DNA from: an uncultured Eubacteriales bacterium | Lineage (GTDB): Bacteria > Bacillota > Clostridia > Peptostreptococcales > Anaerovoracaceae | Direction of reading: 5' to 3' | NCBI GenBank assembly: GCA_949289445.1 | Contig: CASEOD010000162.1 | Coordinates: 1 to 55,629 of the forward strand | Length of the DNA: 55,629 nt | In this document: positions 15,344 through 23,622 of the stretch, piece after piece | Layout of the letters: the number at the start of each line of letters is the position of its first letter | How positions within the stretch are numbered: position 1 is the stretch's first letter | Translations under genes and position numbers: made by a program | The notes under the pieces: generated by a model | Databases searched by the model: none | Seen by the model: only the letters and a program-made list of their open reading frames with translations | What the model was told of the DNA's origin: nothing

Positions 15344-17455
15344 TTACTTCAGCAGTTCCTTCCTTGACAGATTGATTCTGTTCTGACTGTCGATTTCTGT
15401 TACCTTGACGGTTACTTTGTCACCCACATTCATGACATCTTCAACCTTTTCCACTCTTTCCTTTGCCATCTTGGAAATGTGCAGAAGACCTTCCTTGCCC
15501 GGCAGTATCTCAATGAAAGCGCCAAAGTTCATGATTCTCGTTACAGTACCTTCGTAGATTTCGCCTACTTCCACATCCTTAGTCAGAAGTTCAATACGGT
15601 GGCGGGCTTCATCCGCACTTTCCATATCAGCACTGTAGATGCTGACAAGTCCCGGATCGTCCTCGGAAATATCAATTTTAACACCGGTTTCTTCAACAAT
15701 CTTGTTAATAGTCTTTCCTCCCGGCCCGATAACGATTCTGATCTTATCAGGATCGATACGCATGGAGATACTTCTAGGAGCATATTTTGACAGTTCCTCT
15801 CTCGGAGCAGGAATTTCTTCCAGCATCTGTCCCATGATATACATTCTGCCCTCTTTTGCCTGCTGCAGCGCCTTTTCCAGAATCTCTCTGGAAAGTCCAT
15901 GCACTTTAATATCCATCTGGATAGCCGTAACACCCACTTCTGTACCGGTTACCTTAAAGTCCATATCCCCCAGGAAGTCTTCCATGCCCTGAATATCGGA
16001 CAGAATGGCCATCTTGCTGCTTCCGTCCTCTTCCACTCTTTCGATCAGACCCATGGCGATACCGGCAACCGGTCTTTTGATCGGAACACCTGCATCCATC
16101 AGGGCAAGGCAGGAACCGCAGGTGGAGCCCATGGATGTAGAACCATTGGAAGACAGCACCTCGGATACAACGCGGATAGCATAAGGGAATTCCTCTACAG
16201 AAGGAAGCACCGGAAGCAGGGCTCTTTCGGCCAGAGCTCCATGTCCAATCTCTCTCCTGCCCGGACTTCTCATCGGTCTTGCCTCACCTACGGAATAGCC
16301 CGGGAAATTGTAGTGATGCATATATCTTTTTTCTGTCTGTTCAGTAATGCCGTCAATAGTCTGAGCTTCGCTGGCAGGAGCCAGAGTACATGCAGAAAGT
16401 ACCTGCGTCTGTCCTCTCTTGAAGAGCCCGGAGCCGTGAACTCTCGGCAGCAGCTGAGTTTCACACCAGATAGGTCTGATCTCGTCCAGCTTTCTGTTGT
16501 CAGGTCTGATTCCTTCATCCAGAATCATGGCACGAACAGTTTCTTTTGTGATATTATAGAGTACGTTTGCAATGTCCTTTTCATTTTCCGGATAAATTTC
16601 AGCAAAGTGCTCCTTGGTTTCGACTTCCACCGCATCCATATTATCCAGCCTTTCCAGCTTGTCTACGGTTTTGATTGCGGCTTTCATCTTATCAACGGCA
16701 TAAGCTCTTACGGCCTCATCAATATCATCCGGCACCTTATAGAGGTTCACTTCCTGTTTTTCTTTTCCTACTTCAGCTACAATCGCATCGATAAACTCTA
16801 CGATCTTCTTGATTTCTTCATGACCGTAAAGGATTGCATCCAGCATAACGCTTTCAGGTACTTCGTCAGCGCCTGCTTCCACCATCATGATAGCTTCTTT
16901 GGTGCCTGCCACGGTCAGATTCATCCGGGAAAGTTCTCTCTGCTCCAGAGTCGGGTTAATGATGAACTCCCCGTCAATCATGCCCACACGAACGGCGCCG
17001 ATAGGCCCTTCCCACGGAATATCGGAAGTCGCCAGAGCTACAGAGGCTCCCACCATCGCCATCACATCTGTTTCACAGTCCGGATCCACAGACATGACTG
17101 TTGCAACCACAACCACATCGTTAAAATATCCCTTTGGAAACAGCGGGCGCAACGGACGGTCCATGAGTCTTGAACTCAGCGTAGCCTTTTCGCTCGGTCT
17201 TCCTTCTCTCTTGATAAAGCCTCCGGGAATTTTCCCTGCGGCATACATTCTCTCTTCATAGTCACAGCTCAGCGGAAAAAAGTCAATGTCAGGTCTCGGT
17301 TCCTTGGAAGCGCAGGCTGTTACATTAACCACGGATTCTCCGTATCTAACCATTACCTGCCCGTTGGCCTGTTCACAGACCTTGCCGATCTCCAGCTGCA
17401 GAAGCCTTCCTCCGACCGCTGTCTTAAAAGTTCTGTAATCAGTAAATCTCGCCAT
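15344..17455 (-). CDS. pnp: Polyribonucleotide nucleotidyltransferase (PNPase)
   Basis: Phosphorolytic 3'-5' exoribonuclease of RNA turnover, a cytosolic homotrimer; 703 residues. Two RNase PH cores are visible; the catalytic second one carries [10 protein letters not shown] and the SMGSTCG and [13 protein letters not shown] stretches. A KH domain ([16 protein letters not shown]) and an S1 domain ([20 protein letters not shown]) end the protein. The ATG at 17455 is preferred since AAGGAG lies 12 bases before it and conserved residues begin there. It lies just downstream of rpsO, the usual order, with a terminator between them. Confidence 0.97.
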   Translation of the reverse strand: MARFTDYRTFKTAVGGRLLQLEIGKVCEQANGQVMVRYGESVVNVTACASKEPRPDIDFFPLSCDYEERMYAAGKIPGGFIKREGRPSEKATLSSRLMDRPLRPLFPKGYFNDVVVVATVMSVDPDCETDVMAMVGASVALATSDIPWEGPIGAVRVGMIDGEFIINPTLEQRELSRMNLTVAGTKEAIMMVEAGADEVPESVMLDAILYGHEEIKKIVEFIDAIVAEVGKEKQEVNLYKVPDDIDEAVRAYAVDKMKAAIKTVDKLERLDNMDAVEVETKEHFAEIYPENEKDIANVLYNITKETVRAMILDEGIRPDNRKLDEIRPIWCETQLLPRVHGSGLFKRGQTQVLSACTLAPASEAQTIDGITEQTEKRYMHHYNFPGYSVGEARPMRSPGRREIGHGALAERALLPVLPSVEEFPYAIRVVSEVLSSNGSTSMGSTCGSCLALMDAGVPIKRPVAGIAMGLIERVEEDGSSKMAILSDIQGMEDFLGDMDFKVTGTEVGVTAIQMDIKVHGLSREILEKALQQAKEGRMYIMGQMLEEIPAPREELSKYAPRSISMRIDPDKIRIVIGPGGKTINKIVEETGVKIDISEDDPGLVSIYSADMESADEARHRIELLTKDVEVGEIYEGTVTRIMNFGAFIEILPGKEGLLHISKMAKERVEKVEDVMNVGDKVTVKVTEIDSQNRINLSRKELLK

Positions 17456-17521
17456 TTTAATAAACAACTCCTTCCTGTTTATTTCTTCTCTCTTTCTTTG
17501 GCTTTAACTTCGTCATTTATG

Positions 17522-17546
17522 AAAAATGACGGGGACTAGCCCCGTC
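17522..17546 (-). terminator. Terminator between rpsO and pnp
   Basis: GACGGGG/CCCCGTC (17528-17546, five-base loop) followed by AUUUUU in the leftward RNA. It would end rpsO transcripts, with read-through needed to reach pnp because no clear promoter is seen in the remaining spacer. Confidence 0.75.
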
Positions 17547-17562
17547 AAAATTTCCAGTAAAA

Positions 17563-17829
17563 CTACTTTCTTAATCCTAAACGAGCGATCAGACTTCTGT
17601 ATCTTTCTACGTCAACGCCTTTCAGATACTTGAGAAGATTTCTTCTCTGTCCAACCATCTTCAAGAGACCTCTTCTGGAATGGAAGTCTTTCTTATGAAT
17701 CTTCAGGTGTTCGTTCAGATCGTTGATTCTTGCTGTCAGGATTGCGACCTGTACCTCAGGGGAACCGGTATCGCCTTCCTTTGTAGCATATTCTGCAATA
17801 ATTGCACTTTTCTGTTCTTTTGTAATCAT
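17563..17829 (-). CDS. rpsO: 30S ribosomal protein S15
   Basis: Primary 16S rRNA-binding protein of the small-subunit platform, 88 residues, the usual size. The family motif [15 protein letters not shown] begins near residue 20, and [12 protein letters not shown] and LVGQRR-type ([12 protein letters not shown]) stretches contact rRNA. The ATG at 17829 follows AAGGAGAAGGACA and gives the canonical MITKEQK start; a longer frame starting at 17850 would lack a ribosome site. It has its own promoter and a folded leader. Confidence 0.97.
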   Translation of the reverse strand: MITKEQKSAIIAEYATKEGDTGSPEVQVAILTARINDLNEHLKIHKKDFHSRRGLLKMVGQRRNLLKYLKGVDVERYRSLIARLGLRK

Positions 17830-17853
17830 TGTCCTTCTCCTTTTCTTCATTCA

Positions 17854-17897
17854 CCTTCACCGGGTTTCCGCCGGAGTGTCGCAAAACTAAGTGAAGG
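17854..17897 (-). promoter_or_regulatory. Folded rpsO leader, possible S15 autoregulatory RNA
   Basis: The leftward leader has arms CCTTCAC/GTGAAGG (17891-17897 and 17854-17860) enclosing a GC-rich inner hairpin (CCGG/CCGG around 17861-17874). It ends close to the ribosome site. Many bacteria bind S15 to their rpsO leader for feedback control; that this RNA does so is inferred from position and shape only. Confidence 0.45.
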
Positions 17898-17916
17898 TAT
17901 ATTTTTCAACTTATTA

Positions 17917-17945
17917 AGTCTATCATACTTACAGGAAGAATGCAA
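17917..17945 (-). promoter_or_regulatory. Promoter of rpsO
   Basis: Leftward TTGCAT (17940-17945), 17-base spacer, TAGACT (17917-17922). The -10 is imperfect. Confidence 0.4.
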
Positions 17946-17993
17946 GCAGTATTTTTCGACAATCCACTGTTTTCACCGCATTATTCTGTCTCT

Positions 17994-18431
17994 CTATTTT
18001 TTCTCGGCCAGTGCCCTGCCCAAGGCTCTGCAGGAGGCTGTAGCCTTTTTATCCGGCGCTCCGTTGCAGATTATACTTTCATGAACCAGAATCGCTCCAT
18101 CATTTCTGCAGCGCTCTTCCCAGTTTCTCATCCACTCTCCGTCACCCCATCCGAAAGATCCGAACAGCCCTATCGGTTTCTGCTTCAGCTTTTCCTCGCA
18201 GGCGGCAAACACAGGTTCAAATTCTTCTTCTTCCAGAACTTCCACGCCCATAGACGGGCAGCCAAAGGCCACAGCGTCAAATGAATCCATAAAGGACGGT
18301 TCAAACTCCGCCGAAGTATACACTGTGCATTCTGCACCTTTTTCTTTTACCCCCTGCGCCACCAGACGGGCCATCTCTTCTGTGTTTCCTGTACCACTCC
18401 AGAATACTACCGCTGTCTTGTTCATCATCAT
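17994..18431 (-). CDS. Flavodoxin
   Basis: A 145-residue short-chain flavodoxin, an FMN electron carrier that replaces ferredoxin under iron shortage. The phosphate loop SGTGNTEEMA begins at residue 12, and FGCPSMG and FGSFGWGDGEWM are the two isoalloxazine loops. Three ATG codons stand in tandem after GGAAGG, so the start may be up to two residues later. It follows the DUF3793 gene by 27 bases and should share its iron-type operator. Confidence 0.93.
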   Translation of the reverse strand: MMMNKTAVVFWSGTGNTEEMARLVAQGVKEKGAECTVYTSAEFEPSFMDSFDAVAFGCPSMGVEVLEEEEFEPVFAACEEKLKQKPIGLFGSFGWGDGEWMRNWEERCRNDGAILVHESIICNGAPDKKATASCRALGRALAEKK

Positions 18432-18458
18432 ACCTTCCTTTCAGTCTCAAACACTGTT

Positions 18459-19016
18459 TTACTGCAGAGCATCGGCCACCACCAGCCTTTCTATGGCTCT
18501 GCCTTTCTTCCACTGTTCACAGTAAACCGCAGTACATTTACGGTACTGTGCAAACGTTTTTTCTGCCGCCGCATGATCGCCGTACACCTTCCAGTAGCCG
18601 GTGCATTTGCTGCAGGCAGCCCCGTTCTCGATAAATCCTTTCACATCTTCCGGCGGATAACCGAGAAAAAGACCGATTTCATGAGGAAAGTCCTCCTGCT
18701 GCAGTCTTTCCATCAGTTTTATGATGCACTGCTGCGGGCTGCACTGTTTATATCCGCGCTCATCCAGAATCCGTCTGACAGATCTTCTGGAAAAATCTCT
18801 TCTGAGTCTGTCCGGACGGTACACATAGATCAGTACCCGGCTGTCCAGCCGTTTCATGGGAAGCACTCTCAGCCCCTTCGGTGTCAGCTTCCGATTCATC
18901 CTGCGGATGTTCTCATTGATCTCACTCATAGAACTGAAGCTGCAGGTAAAGATATTTCCTGTCTTCAGTCCTGCCAGTGTGGGAGAGCAATGGCGTATCA
19001 TCAGTTCTTCAAACAT
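18459..19016 (-). CDS. DUF3793 family protein
   Basis: A 185-residue cytosolic protein of the DUF3793 family, found mainly in Clostridia. Recognisable stretches are HCSPTLAGLKTGNIF at the N-terminus, LIYVYRPDRL near 62-71, HEIGLFLGYPPEDVKGFI near 114-131 and a cysteine-bearing CSKCTGYWKVYGD. The biochemical role is not known. Such genes often sit with flavodoxin and iron or corrinoid uptake genes, consistent with this operon and its DtxR-like operator. A role in iron-limited metabolism is inference. Confidence 0.85.
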   Translation of the reverse strand: MFEELMIRHCSPTLAGLKTGNIFTCSFSSMSEINENIRRMNRKLTPKGLRVLPMKRLDSRVLIYVYRPDRLRRDFSRRSVRRILDERGYKQCSPQQCIIKLMERLQQEDFPHEIGLFLGYPPEDVKGFIENGAACSKCTGYWKVYGDHAAAEKTFAQYRKCTAVYCEQWKKGRAIERLVVADALQ

Positions 19017-19067
19017 AGTCCTCCTCCTGTTTACACAACGCCGGGCAGCGCCAAATACGCCGTGGTT

Positions 19068-19087
19068 TTAGTTAGTTAAAGCTAACT
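19068..19087 (+). promoter_or_regulatory. Operator-like box 1 (DtxR/IdeR-like)
   Basis: TTAGTTAGTTAAAGCTAACT. It differs at one of 20 positions from the inverted copy at 19169-19188. The core TTAG...CTAA resembles metal-dependent DtxR-family sites. It lies between promoter and start codon of the DUF3793 gene. Confidence 0.55.
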
Positions 19088-19168
19088 CACGTTTAAAAAA
19101 TTATCTCTGCAGCCAGGTAATTCCGAATCAGATGACTGTAAATTCCTTCCTGCAGGATTCATCCTTAA

Positions 19169-19188
19169 AGTTAGCTTCAACTAACTAA
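19169..19188 (-). promoter_or_regulatory. Operator-like box 2 (DtxR/IdeR-like), next to the promoter
   Basis: TTAGTTAGTTGAAGCTAACT on the leftward strand, beginning four bases after the -10 and so covering the expected start of transcription. Together with box 1 it forms an inverted pair 81 bases apart. This position suits a repressor. Confidence 0.6.
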
Positions 19189-19192
19189 TCAT

Positions 19193-19220
19193 AGTATATC
19201 ACAGTTTTTCGAAATTTCAA
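19193..19220 (-). promoter_or_regulatory. Promoter of the DUF3793-flavodoxin operon
   Basis: Leftward TTGAAA (19215-19220), 16-base spacer, TATACT (19193-19198). Confidence 0.65.
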
Positions 19221-19660
19221 CTGTTTTTTCTTTATCCGCCCCTGTCTTTTTCTCATATCTTTCTGCTGAGCATCTCTGACGTCCTCTCAGATTTGATCCT
19301 CACATTTAGTCGATTAGACGATTAACCGAAATCATCCTTTTTAGTAAAAATTAGTATACAGATCCGAGCAAAAATTCCCATTTCAAAGGCTAAATATTCC
19401 AGTTTATTCCATTTTATCAACCACAACTGCTTTATGCCATAAATTTGAGTATAAACCTTACATAAATCCTCATACTCAAATTTCAAAAAAACCAATTCTC
19501 TGGTTAACACTTTCTCATATTTATACTCAAACCGATATTTTTTTAAAATCCCGGTTAACTGCAAAGGAATCTGTGTCTTTTTTCAGACAGCCTTCACAAG
19601 TTAATGCCGCCTATCCTTCTGTCCCTAAAAAATGTCGGTCCTCCGGCATCCCCAATTTCC
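19221..19660. other. AT-rich intergenic stretch with a 12-bp inverted repeat
   Basis: No gene is supported in these 440 bases. The stretch is clearly more AT-rich than its surroundings. It contains a perfect 12-base inverted repeat, AAATTTGAGTAT (19441-19452) and ATACTCAAATTT (19472-19483), a further partial copy of ATACTCAAA near 19519-19530, and two GGTTAAC words (about 19501 and 19554). An 80-codon open frame inside lacks a ribosome site. Confidence 0.5.
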
Positions 19661-19662
19661 GG

Positions 19663-20063
19663 TCAGGATTGCTTTTTTATGCGAAAGGAACAAACTACCG
19701 CAACTCCCAGATAAAATCCCAATACCAGCAAAGTGGAAAGATCCAGGAATACAGGCATGAAAAAACCGTTATAAGGCAGCCAGTGAAAAACCAGCACTCC
19801 TGAAAGAAGAATGACAATTACCAGTATCCACAGCAGTGATATGACAAGGCAGATTTTCGGCTGCAGCAGTCTTGCAATGTACCCCTCTGCAAAAAAGAGC
19901 AGTCCAATCACAATGTAGATACACAGATATCCGTATCTCGGATTCATATCAATTTCGGCGGCAGCCTGTCCGGCATAATACAGTTTCAGCAAAAAAACAT
20001 AACCGCAGGGCACAGCGCAAAACACACGGTCTGCATATTGTTCCTGTCTTTTTTCTCTTCCAT
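19663..20063 (-). pseudogene. Small multipass membrane protein, probably frameshifted near its N-terminus
   Basis: The C-terminal ~115 residues encode about four hydrophobic helices (for example IYIVIGLLFFAEG and WILVIVILLSGVLVF) in one frame. The best start, ATG at 20063 with GGGAG ten bases before it, is in a different frame and stops after 25 residues, right at a run of seven T in the leftward strand (19991-19997). Adding one T would join the frames into a continuous hydrophobic protein. Without a shift, an ATG at 20079 can reach the long frame but has no ribosome site. The family was not recognised. Slippage, real decay or a sequencing error are all possible. Confidence 0.5.
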
Positions 20064-20104
20064 TTCTGTTATCTCCCATGTTTCGTGATTTTCAAGACAT
20101 ATTT

Positions 20105-20119
20105 TATGATCAGATCATA
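20105..20119. promoter_or_regulatory. Palindromic operator TATGATCAGATCATA
   Basis: Perfect seven-base arms around one central base. It overlaps the -10 element of the promoter at 20114-20142, as expected for a repressor site. The binding protein is unknown. Confidence 0.55.
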
Positions 20120-20142
20120 TATCACAAACTTTCAGTTGTCAA
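20114..20142 (-). promoter_or_regulatory. Strong promoter for the membrane-protein gene
   Basis: Leftward TTGACA (20137-20142), 17-base spacer, TATGAT (20114-20119): near consensus. Confidence 0.75.
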
Positions 20143-20216
20143 TTTTTTCTGTATTTTTTCCCAATATCATAGTATATTAAATTCCTTGTAAAAACATGTT
20201 TTTATAATAGACAATA

Positions 20217-20244
20217 ACAAAAAACCGGGTATTGCTCCCCGGTT
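20217..20244 (-). terminator. Terminator of the rimP-ribF operon
   Basis: AACCGGG/CCCGGTT hairpin (20223-20244) followed by a U-rich tail, just past the ribF stop. Confidence 0.85.
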
Positions 20245-20251
20245 CTGATAC

Positions 20252-21208
20252 TTATTTCTCTGTCAGCGGATCCGTTTCCGCAGAAAGTCTCTCATGAAAT
20301 GCTCCGGCTTCTCTGCAGTCTCTTACTATCTGCTCTGACAGTTCTCTGACACTGTCAAACTTCACTTCATCACGGGTCTTCTTTAGAAATTCCACTGTGA
20401 TCTGCTTACCGTAAAGTTCTTTGTCAAAGTTAAAAATATGAGTTTCCACATTTTTGTTGTAATGACCTATGGTCGGTTTGATACCTACGTTGGTCACGCT
20501 GGGATAACGTACGCCGTTATAGTTACAGTATGTGACATACACGCCGTTTGGCGGCGTCACCATAGAAGGATCAATCACCAGATTGGAAGTCGGGAATCCC
20601 AGTTTCTTTCCCAGTCTGTTGCCGACAACCACCTCTCCGCCAATATAATAATTGCGTCCCATATAGGTTTCACACTTTTCCACCTGACCGGAAGCAATCA
20701 GTGTGCGAATCAGGGAAGAGCTTACAATCTCTCCTTTGATTTTATAAGCAGGCATCTCTGTTACATCGAACCCTTTTTCTCCGCCCATTTTTCGCAGAAT
20801 CTCAGGGTTTCCCTGTGCTTTGTAACCAAAATGGTAGTTGAAACCGCAAAAAGCCGCTTCCATTTTAAATCTCTCCAGGAGCAGTTTTTCCACAAAAGCA
20901 GAAGGGGCCATGGTCATGATTTCCCTGGTAAAGGGAATATTAAACAGATAATCCACACCTAAAGACTCTATTATCCGTTCTTTATCTCCCTTGGCCAGAA
21001 TGTTCTTTACTTTCTTTTCTTTAGGCAGCAAATCCCTGGGATGGTTGGAAAAGGTAAATACCGCCGATTTAAGGCCTTCCGCCTGTGCCCGTTCTACGGC
21101 CCGCCTGATCAGTTCCTGATGACCAAGATGCACGCCGTCAAAGTTGCCAAGGGCAACAGCTGTCGGTTCGATTTCCGTTATGCTGTCCAGTGTTTCAAAA
21201 ATTTCCAT
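20252..21208 (-). CDS. ribF: Bifunctional riboflavin kinase/FAD synthetase
   Basis: Converts riboflavin to FMN and FAD. The 318-residue protein has the N-terminal FAD synthetase (nucleotidylyltransferase) domain, with GNFDGVHLGHQ near residue 21 and SSSLIRTLI near 163. The C-terminal flavokinase barrel has GNRLGKKLGFPTSN, the GVY strand and ETHIFNFD. The start at 21208 is chosen because GAGGTG lies just upstream; an earlier GTG overlaps the truB stop. It is the last gene of the operon, just behind truB. Confidence 0.95.
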   Translation of the reverse strand: MEIFETLDSITEIEPTAVALGNFDGVHLGHQELIRRAVERAQAEGLKSAVFTFSNHPRDLLPKEKKVKNILAKGDKERIIESLGVDYLFNIPFTREIMTMAPSAFVEKLLLERFKMEAAFCGFNYHFGYKAQGNPEILRKMGGEKGFDVTEMPAYKIKGEIVSSSLIRTLIASGQVEKCETYMGRNYYIGGEVVVGNRLGKKLGFPTSNLVIDPSMVTPPNGVYVTYCNYNGVRYPSVTNVGIKPTIGHYNKNVETHIFNFDKELYGKQITVEFLKKTRDEVKFDSVRELSEQIVRDCREAGAFHERLSAETDPLTEK

Positions 21209-21213
21209 CGGCA

Positions 21214-22173
21214 TCACCTCACATAAAAGATTTTATCAGCAATCAGTTTCTTGTAGTTCAAATCATAAAAACCTGTTCCCAGGAAAGTCATTGTGCCGCC
21301 AACAGGCGCAAAAACATTATACGCTCTGCGAAATTCCTCCCTGATAGGCAGGTAGAAGTCTCGCTCCGCAAATTCAGGCCGCTTTCTGATCTCACAGTAT
21401 TTCAGAGGCAGATGCCAGCCCATGGAAAATTTCAGTCCTGCATCTTCAGAAGTAATAATTTCTCCAAAATGAATCAGCGGTTCCCAGACCGGATGCAGTC
21501 TTTTTTCAATCTCTGACAGATCCATTTTCTTCAGACTGTCCGGATCAATGGCATCATCTTCTGCAAAAATACCGCTCTGCACTCTTTTCAGTTCTGTCAT
21601 GACTGCAAGACATCCCAAGGCCATTCCGGCATCCTGACAGACAGTTCTGATATAAGTGCCTTTGGAACACTCCACTGTAAAAGTAACAGTCTTTTTCCCA
21701 TCAGGAAAAACACTGAGCACATCCAGAGATCTGATATATATTTTCCTTGTCTTCACATCTACGGTCTTTCCTTCTCTGGCATACTCATAAAGCCGTTTTC
21801 CGTCTACCTTCAGTGCCGAATACATCGGCGGTTTCTGATCAATAATTCCGCAGAATCCGGAAAGAACACTGCGAACCTCCTCCTCAGAGCAGGTCACGGG
21901 ACGTCTTTCCAAAACTTTCCCCCAGATATCCTGGGTATCTGTCATCAGACCCAGTTCCATAGTGCACTGATATGTTTTCAGATCCATATCAAGATACTCC
22001 ATAATTCGCGTGGCCTTTCCGATGCAGACCGGCAGAACTCCTGTTGCCATAGGATCAAGGGTCCCTGTATGCCCCACCTTTCTGATCCCCAGAGTTCTTC
22101 TTACAATGGCCACCACATCATGCGATGTCATATTCTGCGGCTTGTTGATGTTTAAAATACCCTCTGTAATCAT
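21214..22173 (-). CDS. truB: tRNA pseudouridine(55) synthase
   Basis: Makes pseudouridine 55 in the T-loop of tRNAs. The 319-residue TruB protein has catalytic Asp40 in VGHTGTLDPMATGVL, the KTYQCTMELG strand and the CSKGTYIRTVCQDAG stretch. The C-terminal region is of the short bacterial type. It begins 11 bases after nrnA and ends just before ribF, as in many Firmicutes rbfA-truB-ribF clusters. Confidence 0.96.
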   Translation of the reverse strand: MITEGILNINKPQNMTSHDVVAIVRRTLGIRKVGHTGTLDPMATGVLPVCIGKATRIMEYLDMDLKTYQCTMELGLMTDTQDIWGKVLERRPVTCSEEEVRSVLSGFCGIIDQKPPMYSALKVDGKRLYEYAREGKTVDVKTRKIYIRSLDVLSVFPDGKKTVTFTVECSKGTYIRTVCQDAGMALGCLAVMTELKRVQSGIFAEDDAIDPDSLKKMDLSEIEKRLHPVWEPLIHFGEIITSEDAGLKFSMGWHLPLKYCEIRKRPEFAERDFYLPIREEFRRAYNVFAPVGGTMTFLGTGFYDLNYKKLIADKIFYVR

Positions 22174-22184
22174 ATATCCTTATT

Positions 22185-23150
22185 CTAACTTAAACTATCC
22201 GTAATTTTTCCTTTCAGCAGATCAAAAGCTTCGCTGAGGCTGCACGAAAGAGTACATCCCGCAGCCCGTATATGGCCGCCGCCGCCCAGTTCTGCTGCAA
22301 TCACCGCCACATCCGCAGAAGACTTTGATCGCAGGCTGACCTTGACCCTGCCGTCTTCCGTTTCTTTCAGAAAAGCAGCAATTTCCACACCCGCAATGCT
22401 GCGCAGTTTTTCCACAACGTGTTCTGTCTCGTCCATCACAGCCCCGGTTTCGCCCAGCATATTCTGAGTCACATAAGCAATAACGCCTCTTCCTCCCGCC
22501 ACGGTAGACATGGTGCCAAGGGCTGTGTTTTCTATGAGAATCCGCTCTATGCGATTATTCTCATAAAGTTCTGTGCTGACTTTTCCCCAGTCGGTTCCGG
22601 CTTCATACAGTGCAGCGGCAATCAGATGACTTTCCGCTGTCGTGTTGCTGTACTGAAAATTCCCCGTATCCGTAGTAATCGCCGCAAAGATCGCCTCTCC
22701 GATTTCTGCATCAATTTCAGTATCCATAGCCAGCAGAAGTTTGTAAATCAGTTCTCCAGCCGCTGCTGCATCCTTATCGATGTAATTGTAGTCACAGTAG
22801 GGAGCGGTGGTTCCATGATGATCAATACAGACAGTGATATCTGCCTGATCAAACTTTTTTCTCCGCTTTTCAAAGCGGGAAGGATCACCGCAGTCCACAC
22901 AGATAGACAGATCCTGTTTTTTTATCATATTCTGATCTGCCGTACAGAAGCCCCGATCCAGAAAAGCCAGATTGGCAGGAATCCTGTCTTCGATCAGAAT
23001 GTAACATTCCTTTCCGCGCCTGCGAAGAGCAGAACAGAGTGCTGCCGAACTTCCCAGAGCATCCCCGTCCATATTGACATGAGGGAAAATCAGAATTCTC
23101 TCCGCGTCGGAAATCACCTTTCCGATTTCCTCAAAAGTATTATTCTTCAT
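22185..23150 (-). CDS. nrnA: DHH/DHHA1 phosphoesterase, NrnA-type nanoRNase/pAp phosphatase
   Basis: Cytosolic manganese enzyme that degrades RNA oligonucleotides of a few bases and often pAp or cyclic dinucleotide products. The 321-residue protein shows HVNMDGDALGSS (His24, Asp28, Asp30), VDCGD (Asp86) and IDHHGT (Asp110, His111, His112), completing the metal site, and the C-terminal DHHA1 motif GGGGHIRAAG. The ATG at 23150 follows GGGG at suitable distance and overlaps rbfA by 11 bases. The rbfA-nrnA-truB order is typical of Firmicutes. Confidence 0.93.
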   Translation of the reverse strand: MKNNTFEEIGKVISDAERILIFPHVNMDGDALGSSAALCSALRRRGKECYILIEDRIPANLAFLDRGFCTADQNMIKKQDLSICVDCGDPSRFEKRRKKFDQADITVCIDHHGTTAPYCDYNYIDKDAAAAGELIYKLLLAMDTEIDAEIGEAIFAAITTDTGNFQYSNTTAESHLIAAALYEAGTDWGKVSTELYENNRIERILIENTALGTMSTVAGGRGVIAYVTQNMLGETGAVMDETEHVVEKLRSIAGVEIAAFLKETEDGRVKVSLRSKSSADVAVIAAELGGGGHIRAAGCTLSCSLSEAFDLLKGKITDSLS

Positions 23151-23526
23151 GATCAATCCCCAGTTTCTCAATCACTTCCGAAATATGTCTTCCGTATTCC
23201 ATGGAAGTATCCAGCTTGAAGATAAGTTCCGGAATATGACGCAGTTTAATCTGCCGGCCGATTTCTTTTTTCATCAGTCCTTTGGCACTGCGCAGTCCCG
23301 CAAGAACCGCTTCTTCAGTTTCTTTCTTCGTTTCTTCGTCCACCTTTCCCACAGGCAGTACTGTTACATAGCAGGTGGCGTAACTGCCGTCAGAAGTAAC
23401 TTCCACAGCAGACAGACTCACCATTGCCGTCTGTAATCTGGGGTCCTTAATTTCCCGCAGGAGCATCTGACTGATGATTCTGCGGATCTCTTCTCCAAGG
23501 CGCCCCTGTCTGAATCCTTTTCCCAT
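23140..23526 (-). CDS. rbfA: 30S ribosome-binding factor A
   Basis: Assembly factor for the 30S subunit that acts on the 16S 5' helix; 128 residues, a single KH-like domain. Recognisable parts are RLGEEIRRIISQML, EIKDPRL near 33-39, VTVLPVG and HIPELIFKLDTSMEYG. The start at 23526 is preferred because GAGAGGAAAAACG precedes it; an in-frame ATG 33 bases earlier lies further from any such site. The stop overlaps the nrnA start, suggesting coupling. Confidence 0.95.
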   Translation of the reverse strand: MGKGFRQGRLGEEIRRIISQMLLREIKDPRLQTAMVSLSAVEVTSDGSYATCYVTVLPVGKVDEETKKETEEAVLAGLRSAKGLMKKEIGRQIKLRHIPELIFKLDTSMEYGRHISEVIEKLGIDHEE

Positions 23527-23567
23527 CGTTTTTCCTCTCGTATTGTCTGTCCTCTCCAAAGGCGCAA

Positions 23568-23585
23568 GACGGCAGAACTGCCGTC
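23568..23585. other. Strong hairpin between infB and rbfA
   Basis: GACGGCA/TGCCGTC with a four-base loop. No U-run follows on either strand, so processing or stability of the operon mRNA is more likely than termination. Confidence 0.45.
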
Positions 23586-23622
23586 TCGTCCTTTCAGAAT
23601 TCCGCCTTCTTGCAGAAAACAG

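Noticed and set aside
15899..17173. Long open frame of 424 codons on the + strand
   Set aside because: It runs antisense through pnp, has no ribosome site and no recognisable domain; it is a by-product of the coding bias of pnp.
19322..19564. Open frame of 80 codons in the AT-rich stretch, - strand
   Set aside because: Starts at TTG without ribosome site or promoter, and its AT-rich aromatic/Lys composition is expected by chance.
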